64,000 bases of DNA, taken from the NCBI RefSeq assembly GCF_964199755.1, contig NC_133917.1, positions 3,417,501 through 3,481,500 on the forward strand, in the 5' to 3' direction. Source of the DNA: Larus michahellis. Taxonomy: Eukaryota; Chordata; Aves; Charadriiformes; Laridae. Position numbers and translations under genes: made by a program. Of this stretch, positions 22,901 through 37,900 are shown one piece after another; position 1 is the first letter of the stretch, and the number at the start of each line of letters is the position of its first letter. The notes under the pieces were generated by a model. That model made no database searches and had not been told where the DNA came from. It saw only the letters and a program-made list of their open reading frames with translations.

Positions 22901-25900
22901 CAGCACGGCAGCCCGTGCTGGGAGTGACGTTGAAAACGCACAGAGGCAAATGTTGAACCTGTGTCCTGTAACCTGAGAAATCGGATCCCGGCTTGCGAGT
23001 GAGCTCGGGTGCGGGACGGGGATGCCGGCAGTGTCAGGAATTCATGGGAACTTTGGCTGCATCGCTCTGCTGAGCGTGATGCTCTGCGAATGCGCGGCTT
23101 TAATTTAATTTTTCATTTTTTATGTGTAGATGGAAATTTGATGGGAGGGGGAAGATGGTGTCCTGCAGTTTGAATTACCTTAATGGCTCTCTGGCTCGCC
23201 GGCCTTAGCTCAAGCCGATTGCCTGGCTCCACTTGTGTGTGTCCAAAAGCAGAAGGTGGCTTAACGCTGCAGCTGTGGCAGAGGCCGGGACGTGTCAGCA
23301 CAGTCAGCTCGGCTGGAGCGGCCGGTGACACTGTGGGGACACGAGACCTGCGCCCCAAGCACTTGCCCTGGAAGCGGGATGGGAGAGCTGCCTCCCTCCG
23401 AGTCCCTGCCTTTGGAACAGAAATACCCAGTTCTAGCAGCGTGACTCTGGGCATATTTTAGTTGATTTGCAAGAGGTTAATTTTTATTCCATATTTAATT
23501 TCTTTTTTATTCCGCTCTTCCAAGCCCGTAAATGAATCTGGCGTTAAAGTGGGGATGTGGCTCACGTTGATACAGGGGCTCACTCTTCACTGCCAGCAGC
23601 CAGCTGATCGGATGCTTCTGCCATCGGATATCTGGAAGGCTTAGTTTGCTCACCTCAGAACGAATTCTTCAAATTGTGAGTCCATCTCTTGCCCGCGTAG
23701 CCTCGTTCTATCTCAAACACAGCAAATTTTTTTGAAATTACATGCCGGTGAACCGATCCTGTACCAAGTTTGGACCGGGGAGGCCACGGCGCGTTCTTTG
23801 CCCCTTGGAATCTGAGAAAACACGCGAGAAAATGGCATTTCTTGTTGAGCTGAGACTCTGAAGTGCAGCTGCTGCCTCCGCAGGCCGCCTGTGCTCAGCA
23901 GGAATATTGGGAATATCCCAGAGTTGGCCTCGGGGCATGGAAATAGTTTCCACAACAGCTGATGGAGGTACCCGAGCCCCAACTTCGAGTGCGCCCAGGC
24001 AGCGAGCAGGGACAAACTTGAGCAAATACAGCAAAACCAGACCCGCTCAAATATCTCGATGTGTTTTGGCTTGGGGCGGTGTGTGGTGGTGCTGTTCTTG
24101 CCCTTGGATCATGGAGGGAGTTAGTGTTTCTATGTAGTTTTTCCTGATAGCAATGAAATGTGGTCTGGACAGCAGCAAACCCGGGAATGTTGATTGTAAT
24201 CCCGCTTTAGTCCTTAATCCTCTCTAATTCACAAGGAGAGAGTTTAGCATCGGTACCTCTGTTGCCCGTTAGTGAGAACTGTTCTCAAAAAGGAAAAATA
24301 GCCGTGGGTGCTGATGTAATTTGTAAGGAAAAGCAGGATGCGGGAGGACTGGGAGACGTGGCCCGTGGTGGTTGTTGCCCCGCGCGCGGTGCCCGACCCC
24401 TGGGGAGCGGCGCAACCGCCGAAAGCACCCACAGATAGCATCTCTTGTTTAGCACTTTTTCCAGAAATCCCTATTTATTTATTCTTTTAATTCTGTATAT
24501 ATGGGTATTTTGGTGTGACTGCAAGCACAGAGCGATAAAATAATGGTATTCTGCCTTCTTGACTCTGTCCTGGGAAGCTGCATTAATTCCTGTCCAGTCA
24601 CCTCTGCAGTCCTGGCCACCGCCGCCTCCCGATCCTCGCAACGCAGGGACTGCTGAAGACGCTTGTAATGAGAGCAAATTGGAGATGCTCTGAGCGAGCG
24701 GCAAGGTGCCATTTCTTTAAGAGCTTTTTTTTATTTCACATTAGCCCAGGTCTCCCGCGCTATCCCTGGGAGAGCCGGCGCAGTTACCGCTGACCTGAAA
24801 AGCCACGGAGTCTATAAATGTTTGACGCTTTAACTGAATCTTGGCTGCAGAGAACTTGAAGCGTATACGCCGTCCGGTCCTCCAAAGCCTGCGAGTGCCC
24901 TGGCTGGGGCGGGAGGGTGGATTTAGTGTTTGGAGCAAGATTATGTTTTGGTTTTTTTTTTTTTAGTTTCTTACACTATTTTGCTGTGCAGACTTCCCAC
25001 GAGCTGGCAGGTGGAGGTGGTGGGGATGAAGTGCTGGATGGGCTCGGAGGAGCTAAATGCATAGGTGTAATCTTGCCATACGCTTCCGTATGCTGTGCTC
25101 TGTGCTGATAGCTGGGATAAAGTCTGCGTGGCTGCCGGGCTGGTGCTTTTATTCCTTTTCCGTGTCTCCTCACAAAATGCCGGCCCTGCCGTGGCTCGGA
25201 AGCGAGCCGGGACTTGGCTTGTGTTCACCTGGGGGCTTAAGGGGGAAAATATCGGCCCCTGGTTTGACTTCCTCGAGGTGTCAGGTGTGAAATTCTTTTA
25301 TTTTGTGTGTCCCAGGAAGCAGAGCAGGCGTTTGTTAGGTCTGGGGTTTTAATTCTTGCGCGTGTTTCGTACGGAAAGGACTAACTGGCGGAGTTACGGG
25401 AGGAGGAGATGGATGTTTGGTAGGGTGGATTCTTCCTGGCATCATTAGTGTTTCTATTTAAGAGCTCCTGTGTTATTAGTCCAATAAATAGCACCAAAAC
25501 ACAGAAGTAAATGATTTGGGATGAATGATTTCTTGCCACCTCATTTTTCTGGAGGCTGCAGTTATGAACAGGGAAGCAATTAAGGCCGTTGGCAGCGTCT
25601 CTGGGGTTTATCACATCAAATCAACAGGGTAGCACGGCATGGTGTGTGTTTTAATGCAAGAGAGATCAGTCCGAGCGTCTGACTGACGCGTCATGTCAGA
25701 CATGACATGCATAGTCTGAGCCCCGGCTTTGGGAGAGAGCTTTCCTTTCCCACAAGGCTGTTAATTCAAAAAATCCTGAAGTCGCTGGTGGCCGCCAGAC
25801 TTCTGTCCACGCGGGCGCGAGCATTTTAAATTCTGTCCCTTCTTGCAGATACCCACTGTCACAAGAGGCCTGAGCGCCAGCAGCCCTTTTAATGATGCTT

Positions 25901-28900
25901 GGGAGCGCTCAAGGGCAATATCAAATGTATACGGTGTAGTCTCCGTCGCATAATTTTTGCATGATAAAACATTTTAACACCAGGAGGACTCGGGCTGGGG
26001 TGAAGCGGCTGGAAGCTGGAGAAGCAGCTGGGAGCGAGAGTCCCCCGTAAGACCAAGTGCAAACGGGAATGTGGGAAAGGGATGGGATTGAGTAGCTGAA
26101 TATGTGCACGGGGGAGCTGAACTTCATCTTTCCTGGCACCTGGGCCCTCGGTGGCTGCTCGGCGATGAAGATTCTGAAAAAAGATTGCTAATTCTCACTC
26201 GGTGATGAGAGGCTGAAAGCCATTTACAAGATTAAGGACTAGAAAGTTGGTAACTTGAACTTCTGTGAGCTTGGGAAACTTGAGAAAATCTTGCTCATGG
26301 GGCTGAAACGGGTAAGGACGGCGCGAGGAAGAATTTAACCGTTCATCTGTAGCCTTAATAAGAGGCTGACCTTTCCATCATGTTCACAATTCTGTCACTG
26401 TATTTGGAGGCATCTCGGTTTAAATGCTACATCAATGTCTGGGAACCGCAGAAGTCAATGGTGTGTCTCGGCATCGCGTACGAGTTATTTAGAGGAGGTG
26501 AGGGAAAGAACATGAATCAGCAGCTGGGAATATCAGCTGAGCTAAAGCAGAAAGGGCAGTGACCGAGCGAGCGTCTCCGCAGAGCACCCTGGCCTGCTGG
26601 CAGTGTCCCTTCCCCAGGCGGTCCCCAAAGCCACCTCAGAAGCTCCGCAGAAGAACCGCTGTCACGGGCTGCCCCGGCGTCACGAGGCATCGAGGCAAAC
26701 GCAAGCAAATGCCCTCCTAGATCTGCCTGGGCTTTTGTGGGTGCCTGGAAAGGGGCTGGTGATGCAGAAATAGGAGTGTTTAAAAACCCCTGGGGTCCTG
26801 CCGTCAGCCCCTGCCCAGGGACACGTGTTCTTCCTGAGACCTAACGTGGCTAAAATACCGATTTGAAGTATGTTCTGTCATAGTAAAACACGTCTATGAA
26901 CAGCTTTATCCCTTTTCCTTAGCAAACCTGAAATTTAGCCTGCTCAGACCTTTGGCAGGCAAATCGAGCGTGAATTTGTGATGCCAGGCGCTCGTAAGGA
27001 TCTCTCGGTGAGACGGTAGGGCCTGCAGATTTATGTGACCTTTGCTCGCTGGCAGGGAACGAACCTGTTGGTGATGGCTGTCTCAATTATGGGTCTCTTT
27101 TGGAACATAGAAGCATTACCTTGGAGATCGTAGCTGGCAGGGAACACAAGCTGCTGGATCTTCAAACCCATTTATCAGTCTGCTTGCCATTTGTATCTCC
27201 AGGTGGAGGAAATTGTTAACCACACTGCTCGAAGGCTCTAGCGCTTTTCTTAACTCTTTATTGCTGGGCTCGGTAAAAGATGAATGCGGAAATGAAGGAG
27301 CGGTGCTGGGCCGGGCTGCTTCAGCGATCTCTTCCGCACCAGCCCTGGAGGGGCTTGGGGGTTTGGGGCTTGTGGTTTTGAGTCGTGGCTGGTTAAATGG
27401 ACTCAGAGCTGAGGAGTGAATTGACTTCTTGAGTTCGGGGAGGGGAGGCACTGGCAAACCAGACTCAGCTGGGGTTACCTGGCTAAGCAGAATCTGGCCC
27501 TTAAGCAAGCCTGGGATATCACCTGGTTTATTCGCAGCAGCTACTATCCCTCTGCCAACTGTATGGCGGAATTAGCCAGCGAGCGCCGTACGCCTGTAGG
27601 ATTTCAATTTTCTCCTTGGCAAAGTAGCAGCTCAGAGCTGACCTCGTGCTTCGTACCTTTCTAAATGTCTCCCGGTGCCTGTTGTTCAGAAGAGAGTTTC
27701 CCTCTCCTTTGTCTTCACAGATCCGTCTGGGTTCATTTTTGATGTGCAGTCCAACACTGTGATGGCCCAAGGAGGAACCTTTGAAAACATGAAGGAAAAG
27801 GTAAATGTGTCTTCCGAGACTTTAACTCGCCACGTGCCGGGGAAGAGCTCGTGAGCGCTGTATCTTCATCTCCTCTCGGAGATGAAATATGTTTCTGTCC
27901 GGGAGCTAACTGCAGCTCTGTCAAAAGAAAATTTTATTCAGGCTAAATCGTCCTGGCGCATTAAAGTTTTATAAGGAAGTCATTGGTGATAGTTTTTAGC
28001 CTCCTGGCAGAAGGCTTGGCGTGGGCTGCGTGTGGGATAAAGCAAATGGTTTACACGTTCCTGTGTTTTCTTCCCTCCAGATCAGCGCGGTGCGTGCAAT
28101 CGTCCCCAACAGGAGCAACAATGAGATCGTCCTCGTGCTGCAGCATTTTGACAATTGCGTGGACAAAACAGTGCAAGCCTTTATGGAAGGTAACCACGGC
28201 TGGTTCCTCGGTGGGGTTTGTGGCTTCGTAACCCCTACGGACTGTGTTTATGGACCCGCTTGAGAAGCAGCGATAGCCTTTGTGCAGAAAGGGCTGCGTG
28301 CAGTGAGTACAGCCAGGCAGCAGGAGCTCCCGCAGCTTCTCAGCATGTCCAAGCACAGGCTCGACCCATACAAACAACCAAGGGATGAGTCTCTTCCCAA
28401 GTTTTAGTTGGTGTTTGTTCAACGAGGGGTCAAGGCAGAGATAAGCGTTTGATAGCTCTATAGATAAAGAAGGTTTGATGCTTGATTACAGAAACTCTTG
28501 TTCACGTGTACAAAATGGGAATGTCTCAGCTTTGATAGTTGCAGTTTGTACTTTGAGACCCGGCTCGCAGATCTCCTCTCGGGTCTGGCACGCTGCGTTA
28601 GATGGATTTTCTGACCTTGGAAAACAGGCTGGTGGTGGTGACAGTGCCTGTCGCTTTGCAGCTCTTCTTTCCGAGCTGGCCATCGCTGACAGCCGCGTTT
28701 TGCCTCTGGCCTGCGGAAGGTATGACAGCCAGACTGCGGCCATCCTGACACGGTCAGTGGCTCTGGGGAGAGAAGGCTGGCAGACACCTGACCTGAACGC
28801 AACCTCCCAGCTCAGAATGTGCTCCAGCAGGTTCCAAGCACCCAAACCTTTAGTATGACAGAGCCGGAGAGAAAGTTATTGTTTTTTCATATTATTATTT

Positions 28901-31900
28901 TTTTTTCTTTTTCCCCCCTGGAAAGAGCTGTGTTGTCAGGGAGTAGTCCTGTTCAGCCGTGTGTTCCCAAAGCAAAAATGAAACCGATCCTTTTATTACA
29001 TCAATTAAGAGATTTGAGACTCAGCTGCAGGAAGCGTTTCAGCTGGCTCCAGTCTGGAGGCGCTTCCGCGTGACTGGGAAGGGACTGGAGTGGGTGCCTC
29101 CTCCGCCGCTCATCCCTGCCTTTCGTTTCAGGCAATGCCAGTGAAGTACTGAAAGAATGGACTGTAACAGGCAAAAAAAAGGTAATGCTTTAAATATACT
29201 TTGCCAAGGCATTTATCTCTCTATTTTTGAGGATTTAGACTACGGAGAGCAGTATGCATTCCTCGTGATTTAGATGGGAAAGGAAACCAAAGAGCAGAGG
29301 TGTGTCTGGATGTTAGCAGAACTGATGCACGGAGATAATCACCAGGCTATCGTGTGCCTCGCTGTTCGGGGCAATGATTTACATGATAACTTCAGTGCAA
29401 GCTGTAAATATCATCTTCTCGGCGCATTTGCATGTAATTCAGTTGTCAGACACACTGTGTCGAATGCAGCATCGAGGGGGGGTGGGGGGGGAAAGGGTTC
29501 TAGACTTTCCGTCCTTGCAGTCGCTTTTATTCTGCTGACCCTCTACAGCACCCCTAATCCGCGCACACAGCCCCACACCGAAGTAAATCTTTATCAGGTC
29601 CATTTATTTCACCGGAGCTCTGTAATTCACTGTTCAGATAGTCATGCTGTTCCATTTTTCATCGGTAACCTTTGGAGCTGAACAGTTGCATTTAATGCTG
29701 AGCTCTGTGGAAATATATTTCTCTGTCACGTAAGCTTTCTCGAGTGTTTGGCCTCGTTCTTTGCTCAGACCTCTGTGAAAGGGTTAAATAAAGGTTTGCA
29801 AAGTTTCAGCACTTGATATTATAATATCTAAATCCACCAGGACAAGAATAAAATCATCATTATTCAAAAGGACTCTTTTGAATACGTGAAAAGCACCGGC
29901 ATGAAATGAAGAGGGGAAAAATGTGACCGAAATAGCCCTGTGGTGGGAAATGAGGGGAGTTTTTTTCCGAGCAAGGTCTAACAGAGCACCCTGGAACCTG
30001 CGCCTGGGCAGGGAGCACCCCCAGAAGCCACCCAGCTGGGGGCCGGGGCCCAAAGGCTACGAGCCCTTTGGGTGCTTCCCATCACTTGTGTAGCCCTCGT
30101 CCGATAACCGTTGCTCTTGTTGGCACACCGTCGCGGAGGATAATGTATTCGCGCCTCGTTAATGCCACTATATTTGTCCTCATTGTTGAATAAATCCCTC
30201 CTCCTGTTAATAGGATCAACAGCCAGGCCGGCTGAAAAAGCATTTAATTCAGCTACTTTCAGCCAGTAAGCATAAGCTTAAATTTCCCTTCAGGAATTAA
30301 GCTTAATATATATATATTTTTATTTATTTTTTTTTTCCCGTTTGTGGTGTGGATACCTAATCCCTAGAACAAGAAGAAGAAAACCAAACCGAAACCGCAA
30401 GCTGAATCGAGCCCTGGCCTCCCAGACCCCGGTAAATTGGTGTCCACTGAAGAGGAGCAATCGGCAAACTCGGAGAAGGGTGGAATTAACGGTTTCCATG
30501 TCAACGGCTGTGCCCACGACACGGAGTCTGTGGACTCGCTCAGCGAAGGTTTGGATGCGCTTTCAATTGATGCCCGAGAGCTGGAGGATTGCGAGGCCGC
30601 TGCCCCAGACATGCCTGAGAGAACAGGTTAGTCTTCGAAAGCCGCGCAGGAGATGGGCACCCGGTGTTTGAAACGCAGAGGAGCTGCCTCCTGCTTTTTT
30701 TTTTTTTTTTTTCGTGTTCTGGCTGGGTTTTGGGTCAGCTTTAAATACTGGTTTGTTTGGACGGCTCTTCAGGGAAGAGCGGCTTGCCTTGTATTTCTGA
30801 TTTCTTTTTTTTATTTTTTTTTTTGCTTGTTGTGGTAAAGAGGCGCTCAGTGTTCTGCCGTCCGCTTCGTGTTCCCCTTTAAACGAGTGTGCTTTTCTAC
30901 AGCAGTGCCTGAACTAGCGAACGGAATAGCAGACTTTGACACAAAATCGCTCATCCTGCATCCTTCCCAGAGCCCTTCGTCTCTCAGACAGCGGCCTGAG
31001 CAGAGGAGCGCCAGCAGGTCTCTGTCCAGATCGACAGCTGGCAACGCAGCTCCGGCCTCTCTGTCCGCACCGCGGCTGGAAGATGTTCCCGTTTCACCTG
31101 CAAACAAGAAGCTGGGTAAGGCCCTGAGGGTCTGCGCCCTCGCCCGGCTCCGAGCCGTTGCTGCTGGCCAAATTCTCACTGCCTCTTCTGCCGTGTCACT
31201 GACAGACGCGGTGGTGAGGCACGCCGGACTTTGATTTTAATGCGAGCTAACACGCTTCTTATTATCTGGCCAGTAACTTGCACTCCGCTCCTCCTCTTCC
31301 CTGCGCGCAGCAGGGATCTTGACAGCAGTTTAGATGTAGTGCCCGGAGCAGCGAACCCGCCTGTGTGAGAGAAGCAGGGGAGGAAGGAAGCAGCCGGTCT
31401 CGCCGCATACGTTTAGCCCGTTCTTCCTTGTGCTCCCTCACAGAGCCTTTGGGTTGTTTCTCATCTTTTGTGTGAATTTGTCAAAAGGCCAGAAGTTCGG
31501 CCCAGCCCCTGTTACAAGAAGTGACAGGCTCCTTCTATGGGATTTATTATTATTTTTTTTTTTGCTCCCCCCTCTTTTGTGTGCTCTCTCCACAGCTGAG
31601 CTCTGTGGGGATAACAAGTGGGGACAGGAGGGACCTCGGAGCCCCCGGTTCTGCTTAGCTCAGGGAGATGAGGCGGCGGTCGTTCGCCTCCTTGCTGCGT
31701 GGGAAAGCTGTAACGAGCAGTTGTTAATGGAGCTTGGCAGGGGGGCAACTGGTGGTGTATCCCGCTGGCGAGCTGAGAGACGGGGACCAGCCAGTCCTTG
31801 CAGCTCCTGGTTTGAGGAAATGGCCTTAATTTTAGTTTCCGAGATAATTCCCTTCCCCGGGCAGTCATTCCATACCGTTTAGCGATACGGTGTGTTGGTT

Positions 31901-34900
31901 TTCAGCGTAGACTCCGTTTCACTCGTCTCCAGTCCCTCGCACAAAAGCAACGCAGAGGCGCGTTTGATTTCTCTCGTGACATTAAAAATGTGGGGGGGAC
32001 ATCCCTGCCCATGGAAGGAGATTCTACAAGCCCTGGGAAAACTTCTCCCCAGAATAAGAAAATCCATCTCAAACTGTCCCTGCTGAACCTGGTGCCTTTG
32101 TAATGGGGAAGGGAAAGAAAAATTTAAAACCGAGCAGTGAATAGTTTTTTGGTTTTGTTTTTGTTTTTTTTTTTTTTAAATAAGAGGGAAAGCCATCTTT
32201 AGATTTCTCCCTGCTGGGAGGATTTAGCGGTCTGATTGACGTGACTGTTTGGGTTCGCTCTGTCTCTTGGTAGGTTCTAATATTGAAAAATCAGTGAAGG
32301 ATCTCCAGCGCTGCACCGTTTCACTGGCTCGGTACCGCGTTGTGGTGAAGGAGGAAATGGATGCTTCCATTAAGAAGATGAAGCAGGTCTTTGCTGAGCT
32401 GCAGAGTAGGTAAGTTAAATGTAGGGACGGATCCAGGTGCTAAGGATTAAAACCAATACGTTTGGAATAAGACTTCGGCTTTCCGGTAGGGTTAACGACT
32501 TGCTCGTGTTTGCCGTACCGCCCCGGCTCTGTTCTTCAGCCTCTGGGGAGGTCAGTGTGGCATTAAGAATAACCCGGAGGCTAAAGGCCCGTGCTCTGTG
32601 GGTTTTTGAAGCCTTTGGGGGGGGGGGGGGGGGGCGTTTGCAGGGCCTGTGTTCCAGCTGTCGGCCCACGCGTGCGGTGGGATGTTCATACGCTGCTCTG
32701 GGCTGTCCATCAGGGTCTTTGACAAACTGTGGCTGCCCAAGACCATCGGAAAGTCATTTTAGACTCAGGTAATACGAGGAACTCGCCAGATAACGTACTC
32801 TTGAGTTACAAATACAAATGTCAGCTGTGCTGGAAGGAGAACTGGTGGGAGCTCAGGGCGCAGTACGACGTGTCTTTTAGAAACAAACATTCGTATTTGA
32901 AATCTTCAAATTATGGCCGAATATAACATAGAAGAGAGGGACCCTTTTGAAGGTACAAGTACACATCAAAGATCATCCCGTGCAGCGTTGCTTCCCCTGT
33001 TTTAAGCCAAACTTTTAGTAGTGTGCGTGATGTTCCCTACGGGTGTCATCGAGTCTCTTTTTTAATGAACATCTTTATTGGTTTGGATAAGTGCTTTAAG
33101 ATTATATTCCGAAAGGCCTAACATCAGATACGCTCGCTGTCTTGGCTGATTGACTCTATTTCTGAGGAAATTGTTCTTCCTGGTTGTACAAACACGATTG
33201 CTTTTGGTAAAGAAATATTCATAAGAAACTGCACAGAGAGTTCTCCTTGCCTGAAGTGAGTAACGTTTGACAAGTAACTAAAATGCCGCTCTCGCATTGA
33301 GGGATTAAAGTAGATATTTGGCAGACTTGCAAATCTGTGTCAAAAGCTGTCTGTGCCTGAAAACTGGATGTGGCCTCAAAGGCGAGAGTAGTCGGGGGTG
33401 ATGCAGAGAGCTCTTTTCTGAAGCCTTTTAGCCAATTCGGCGGCTCGGTGTGGGCTTTTTCTTGTGCCCGTACTTGCCTTGAACTTTGCCCACAGGAACT
33501 GCTCTCCTGCACTAAATGGAATGCTGTCCCGTACTTAAATTCAGCGCGTGCTAAAAATACTGACAAAAATGTTCATAGGTGACTTTTAAACTTACCTGAG
33601 GACAGGAGACCAAAGGAGGGCTGGGGTTACAGGTGTCCGTGGGCCCCGACCTGCCTTTTGGTGCTGAGCTGTGGGGACGTGGAGCTCCCAGCACCTCCCA
33701 TCCTTTGGAAAATCTGCAACGCGGCGGGATTTACCTTGTCCGTAAGAGATTTGTAGCCCTAACTCAAGTTTGGTTTTGTGAATATTATTTCTTACTTTGT
33801 TAGTGGCTTTGTCTACTGAGTCAATACTGATACCGATTTGATATTATCACCGCATACAGCGGGGTTTTGTCCTTAGTTTTATTTGTCTGCCTCTATACGG
33901 TTACGACATCTGTAAGGACTCTCTCCCCGGTATGGAAAATGTCATTCTTTTGGCTAATGTGTCTGGTTCCGTATAAGTAATTCCTCACCCTTTGACTTAC
34001 GTTATCATCTATAAAACACTTGCGTCATGTTGGGAAAGGTTAAAGACTCAAGTCCAGCCCAGCAGCGTCGCTGCGATAAGCCGAGCCGGCAGTGGGTGAA
34101 GCAGGACACGCGGTTCCGTCAGCGGGGAGGCGAGTGCCTGCCTGGAATGCGGCCACCGGGAACCTCCTTCGACAAACGCCGAGCCAAAGAGCTGCCCAGC
34201 AGGATGCCGGGGCCGCGCAGTCGATGCGCGGTGACTCTGCAGAAAGACATTCACTTTCCTTTTCCCCAAAGTGATGCAATTGCCGGTGACCTGAAGTGTA
34301 AATTGCACCTTTACGTTTTTTTTTTTTTATTGGGTTGCGTTTTTTGTTTCCCAACTCCCTGCATGACCCAGAGAACAATTAGTGTCTTTTTAAACGCTAC
34401 GGCACAAGGTGGGATCCGATGGTTAAACCCTCTTGCTGAATTGCCTCTCTGGCTGGCTTTCTACCAAAACCTGGTTTAAAAGCAGGTTTGTTCGACTGAA
34501 ATAGGATATTTCAGTAGCAAAGCTGCGACTGGTTTAACTTGTGCCTGTCAGGGCTGCCCTTCGGATGTCCTTTTAACCAGTGAGGCTTCCTGGAGTTCTT
34601 CACCTTCTCTCCCTAGACAAGGTGCTTCTATTAGACCTGTGGTCTGTAGGTAGGTGAGGGCGAAGGAGACCAATGCCGGGGTTGTGCCTGGCAGGTATCT
34701 CGGTCTCTGAAATCTGGCCTGTTGGAGTGGCAGACGGGGCTTTGGCTTCCTATTTAGAGAGGATTTGCTCCTCTGGGCTGGAGATGATCAGGTAACCTGA
34801 ACTAGGGAATCCTGGTAGTCCTTAATTTCTTGAATATTTTGCTATCCACTGACAGGGAAAGTAGCACAGCAGGGGGGAAAAAAGACCCCTGAGCCTTTGT

Positions 34901-37900
34901 GAGTGGTGTTGCGGATAGGTTCAACTTCATCAACGCGCGCTGCGAGTCAGGGTTCGAGGTTTCTCACTGCGGAGAATCCCCTCTGCATGCCTCGTGGCAG
35001 AGCTGCCAGGCGAGCTTCCAGCCACCTTCCATTGCAGCCGGGCTTGGAGATCCTTGTGTTTCAGCCCCAAGGAAAACTGGCCCCGGAACCCTAAGCATGT
35101 TTGTGCAAACGGCTCTTGTCTTCTGCGAACGGATGATGTCTTGCAGGCACTGCTCGACCGAGCTGAGAGCGTCTTCTAATGGTTGGGTCACAACTGAGTC
35201 TTCAGCATTAATTCGTCTTCAGCAGGCTTATCTGCTCCCCCTTTTTCTTCCTTGTGCACTCCTTCAATATCCTTTCTTAAAGGCCAGTCCTCCTGGCAGG
35301 GGCAGATGCGCTCTCCGTGCTGCGTGGGATCCCAGGACAGAACATTGGGAAAGGCAGGCCTCTTTCCCAACGGATCCGGCAGAAGGAAGTGCGTTTGTTT
35401 GAGGAGAAGCCGTGCGGGATGGAGGAGCAGTGGGGTCTGATGCGAGTCACTCGTCACGCGAAGCCACTTGACCTCTGTTCCTCAGCCAGCCCAACTGTAA
35501 AATTGGGTAAAGGACTCCAGCTGAGCTCTGCTGAGTAAATTAAATTACAGAGAGACGCAAGCTAAGCTCCGTGCCAGCGTGCGTGCGTGTTGCGCCTGCA
35601 GCTTGGCGGAAAAAAAAATCCCCAAACCCCCATATAAAGCGGGTGTTGGCTTTGCAGGAGCTGGGTGTGTGTCTGTGTGTTCAGGGAGGAGGCGTTGGGG
35701 TAAGGTGTAGCACAACCCAGTTCTGCGGCACGGGCACCAGCTGCAAAGGCTGTTCCTGCACTGGAATTAATCATTAAGGCCATATTCGGCCCCGTATCTC
35801 CCGGTGATTCCTGCCGCTGGGGTGGCTCTGGGCAGGAGGCAGTGGGGTATCTCCCTTTCCCTGTCCCTCGGCGTGGCGGAGCCAGGTTGTGCCGCTCTGG
35901 AAACAAGGTGAAGTCTTATTAGCGTAGCTTTTGACACCCGTCGTTGTATTTGCGCAGTTGGGCTGAGAGTGCCTGACCTGGATCAGGCCCCTGCTGTGCT
36001 ACGAGCAGAAACAATTCCTGCCCTGAAAAGGCAGATGGACAGAGCGATAAATCAACAGAAGAAGCCAAATGTCAAAGCTGCTGTTCAGAGGGAATTGTTT
36101 AAATTGATCTTGCCTCAGCCCTCCCTGACACGCAGAGGAGCGGGAGCGGCGGTTTGAGTTTGCATTTCAGATGCTCTGTGGCTTCCCTTTCAGATAGTCG
36201 CTAAAATAAATATTCTTCCCATTTTCAAGCAAACCTTTCTCACTAAAAGAGCGTGTGGTGGGTGTTGAAGGGCTGACCCTGCGCACCGCCGATATCTCCG
36301 ACTACCGTTTAGTGTCTGTGCTGCGCGTATCGTACAGCGACCACGTGAGAGGAAGACTCTGCTTTTATATTTAGAAAGCAGAAACTGAAATGAACCCGAT
36401 TAATAGGCTGGGTGGTGAATGCATTCCAGCTGCCGGCAGCAGCTGAGTGAAGGTGAGCTGCGGCGGTGCAGGGCTGAGGACGTCGGAGGCGTTGCTTCCA
36501 AGGAAGCACAAAAGAAGCATTTGCAGGGGGGAGGGTATCTGCAAGAGTATGGATTCCTTACGGCGAAGAGCTGTGACCAGTACGTGCCCCAGTCCGGATT
36601 GGGAGGACTGGTATTTCCCCTCCTGCTTCCATTGTAACTCGGTGTGCGCATCTCCCAGGACAAGAGCCCTCTTTGCACGGCCTGTGAGCAGCAGTGATGG
36701 GAAGGTTCCTGGGTGCTCTGCCTCACCGGAGGGTGCTCAAAAAACCTGAATTTGCTAAATTTGGCCAGGCGGTAGCTGTGCGGTTCTGCTTGCGTAAAAG
36801 CTGCCGCCGTGATGCCCCGGGGGAATTGCGGTCTCATGGCAACAGGCACGCTCGAACCTCCTGGTGAGTGGAGACGCTTCGCTGTGACCCACTCAGGTGT
36901 TCCCTCCATGGCCAAAGAATCCTCAGACCGTAACAGACTCCCGGATCGTGGACCTGTGTAGCTCCGGGTGACCTGGTGACAGGGCAGGAGGACGTGTCCT
37001 CGTACCTGCTGCACCGCGGGGAAGGTTGCCACGCTCTCATGTGGGTCCTGCAGCCCTGTGGGGGTTCAGCGGGGTACACACCTCCTGAGAAGCAGCCCAG
37101 AGCACCCGAATCCAGGTTTCTGGGTCGGTGGGCCAATTTGGTAGGTTTAAGTAAGCTAATGAGGGCGTAAGAGCGGAGCATCGCTTCCCAGCGTGGCCCC
37201 TGAGGGGCTGCCTCGGATGGGACGGCTGCCCGAATGCCTGGCGCACTGCTCCTGCCATCCTGGATCCTCGCCCTGCCCCGCTGCTCCTGCCTTTTGTATT
37301 TTGAGCGACTCTTTCAAACGTTGTGCCCTCGTTTTCTTCGGCGAGGAGAAGTCCAGCCGAGTAGAGCCGTCCCCCACCAGCCCAGCTGCCGCTCCTTTCT
37401 CCCCTTGCCAAGGTGGCTCCGACTTTATCAGGGTAAGGTGACCATGTCCCCGGCGGGTTGGGAACGCCGCGTCGTGCTCCGCGCTGTCCCCAGCGCAGCC
37501 CGGACACAACTCCGCACCTGCCAGAACAAAGGCCGCGCTGGGTGCGTGGTGCCACGGGCTCCTGCTGCCATCTGCCGGTCTCTCCCCGCTGGCCGGCAAA
37601 CCCTCCCAACCCTCCTCTTGCAGTAAGATTTCATCGTCCTCTTTGTTTCTTACTAAATCTCCCCTTTTTCTGTTTTTTTTTTTTTTTTTTTTTTTTTTTT
37701 ATCCCCCCCCCCCCCTCCAGCCTTATGGATCGCGAGGTGGCGTTGCTGGCTGAGATGGACAAAGTGAAAGCAGAAGCAAGTAAGGCTCTTGTCTTTCTAC
37801 CGAGGGCCCGCCTGAAGAGCTGTAGGTGTTGCTGCGCTCTTCAGGCTCAGCCCCCCAAGATTTCTGTGATTTTTTTACCTCCCGGTCCTGAATATGTGGC

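Noticed and set aside
25690-25707. TCATGTC A GACATGA inverted repeat as a p53-type site
   Set aside because: It does not match the RRRCWWGYYY half-site pattern, and a lone 15-bp palindrome in a 7.7-kb intron is expected by chance or nearly so.
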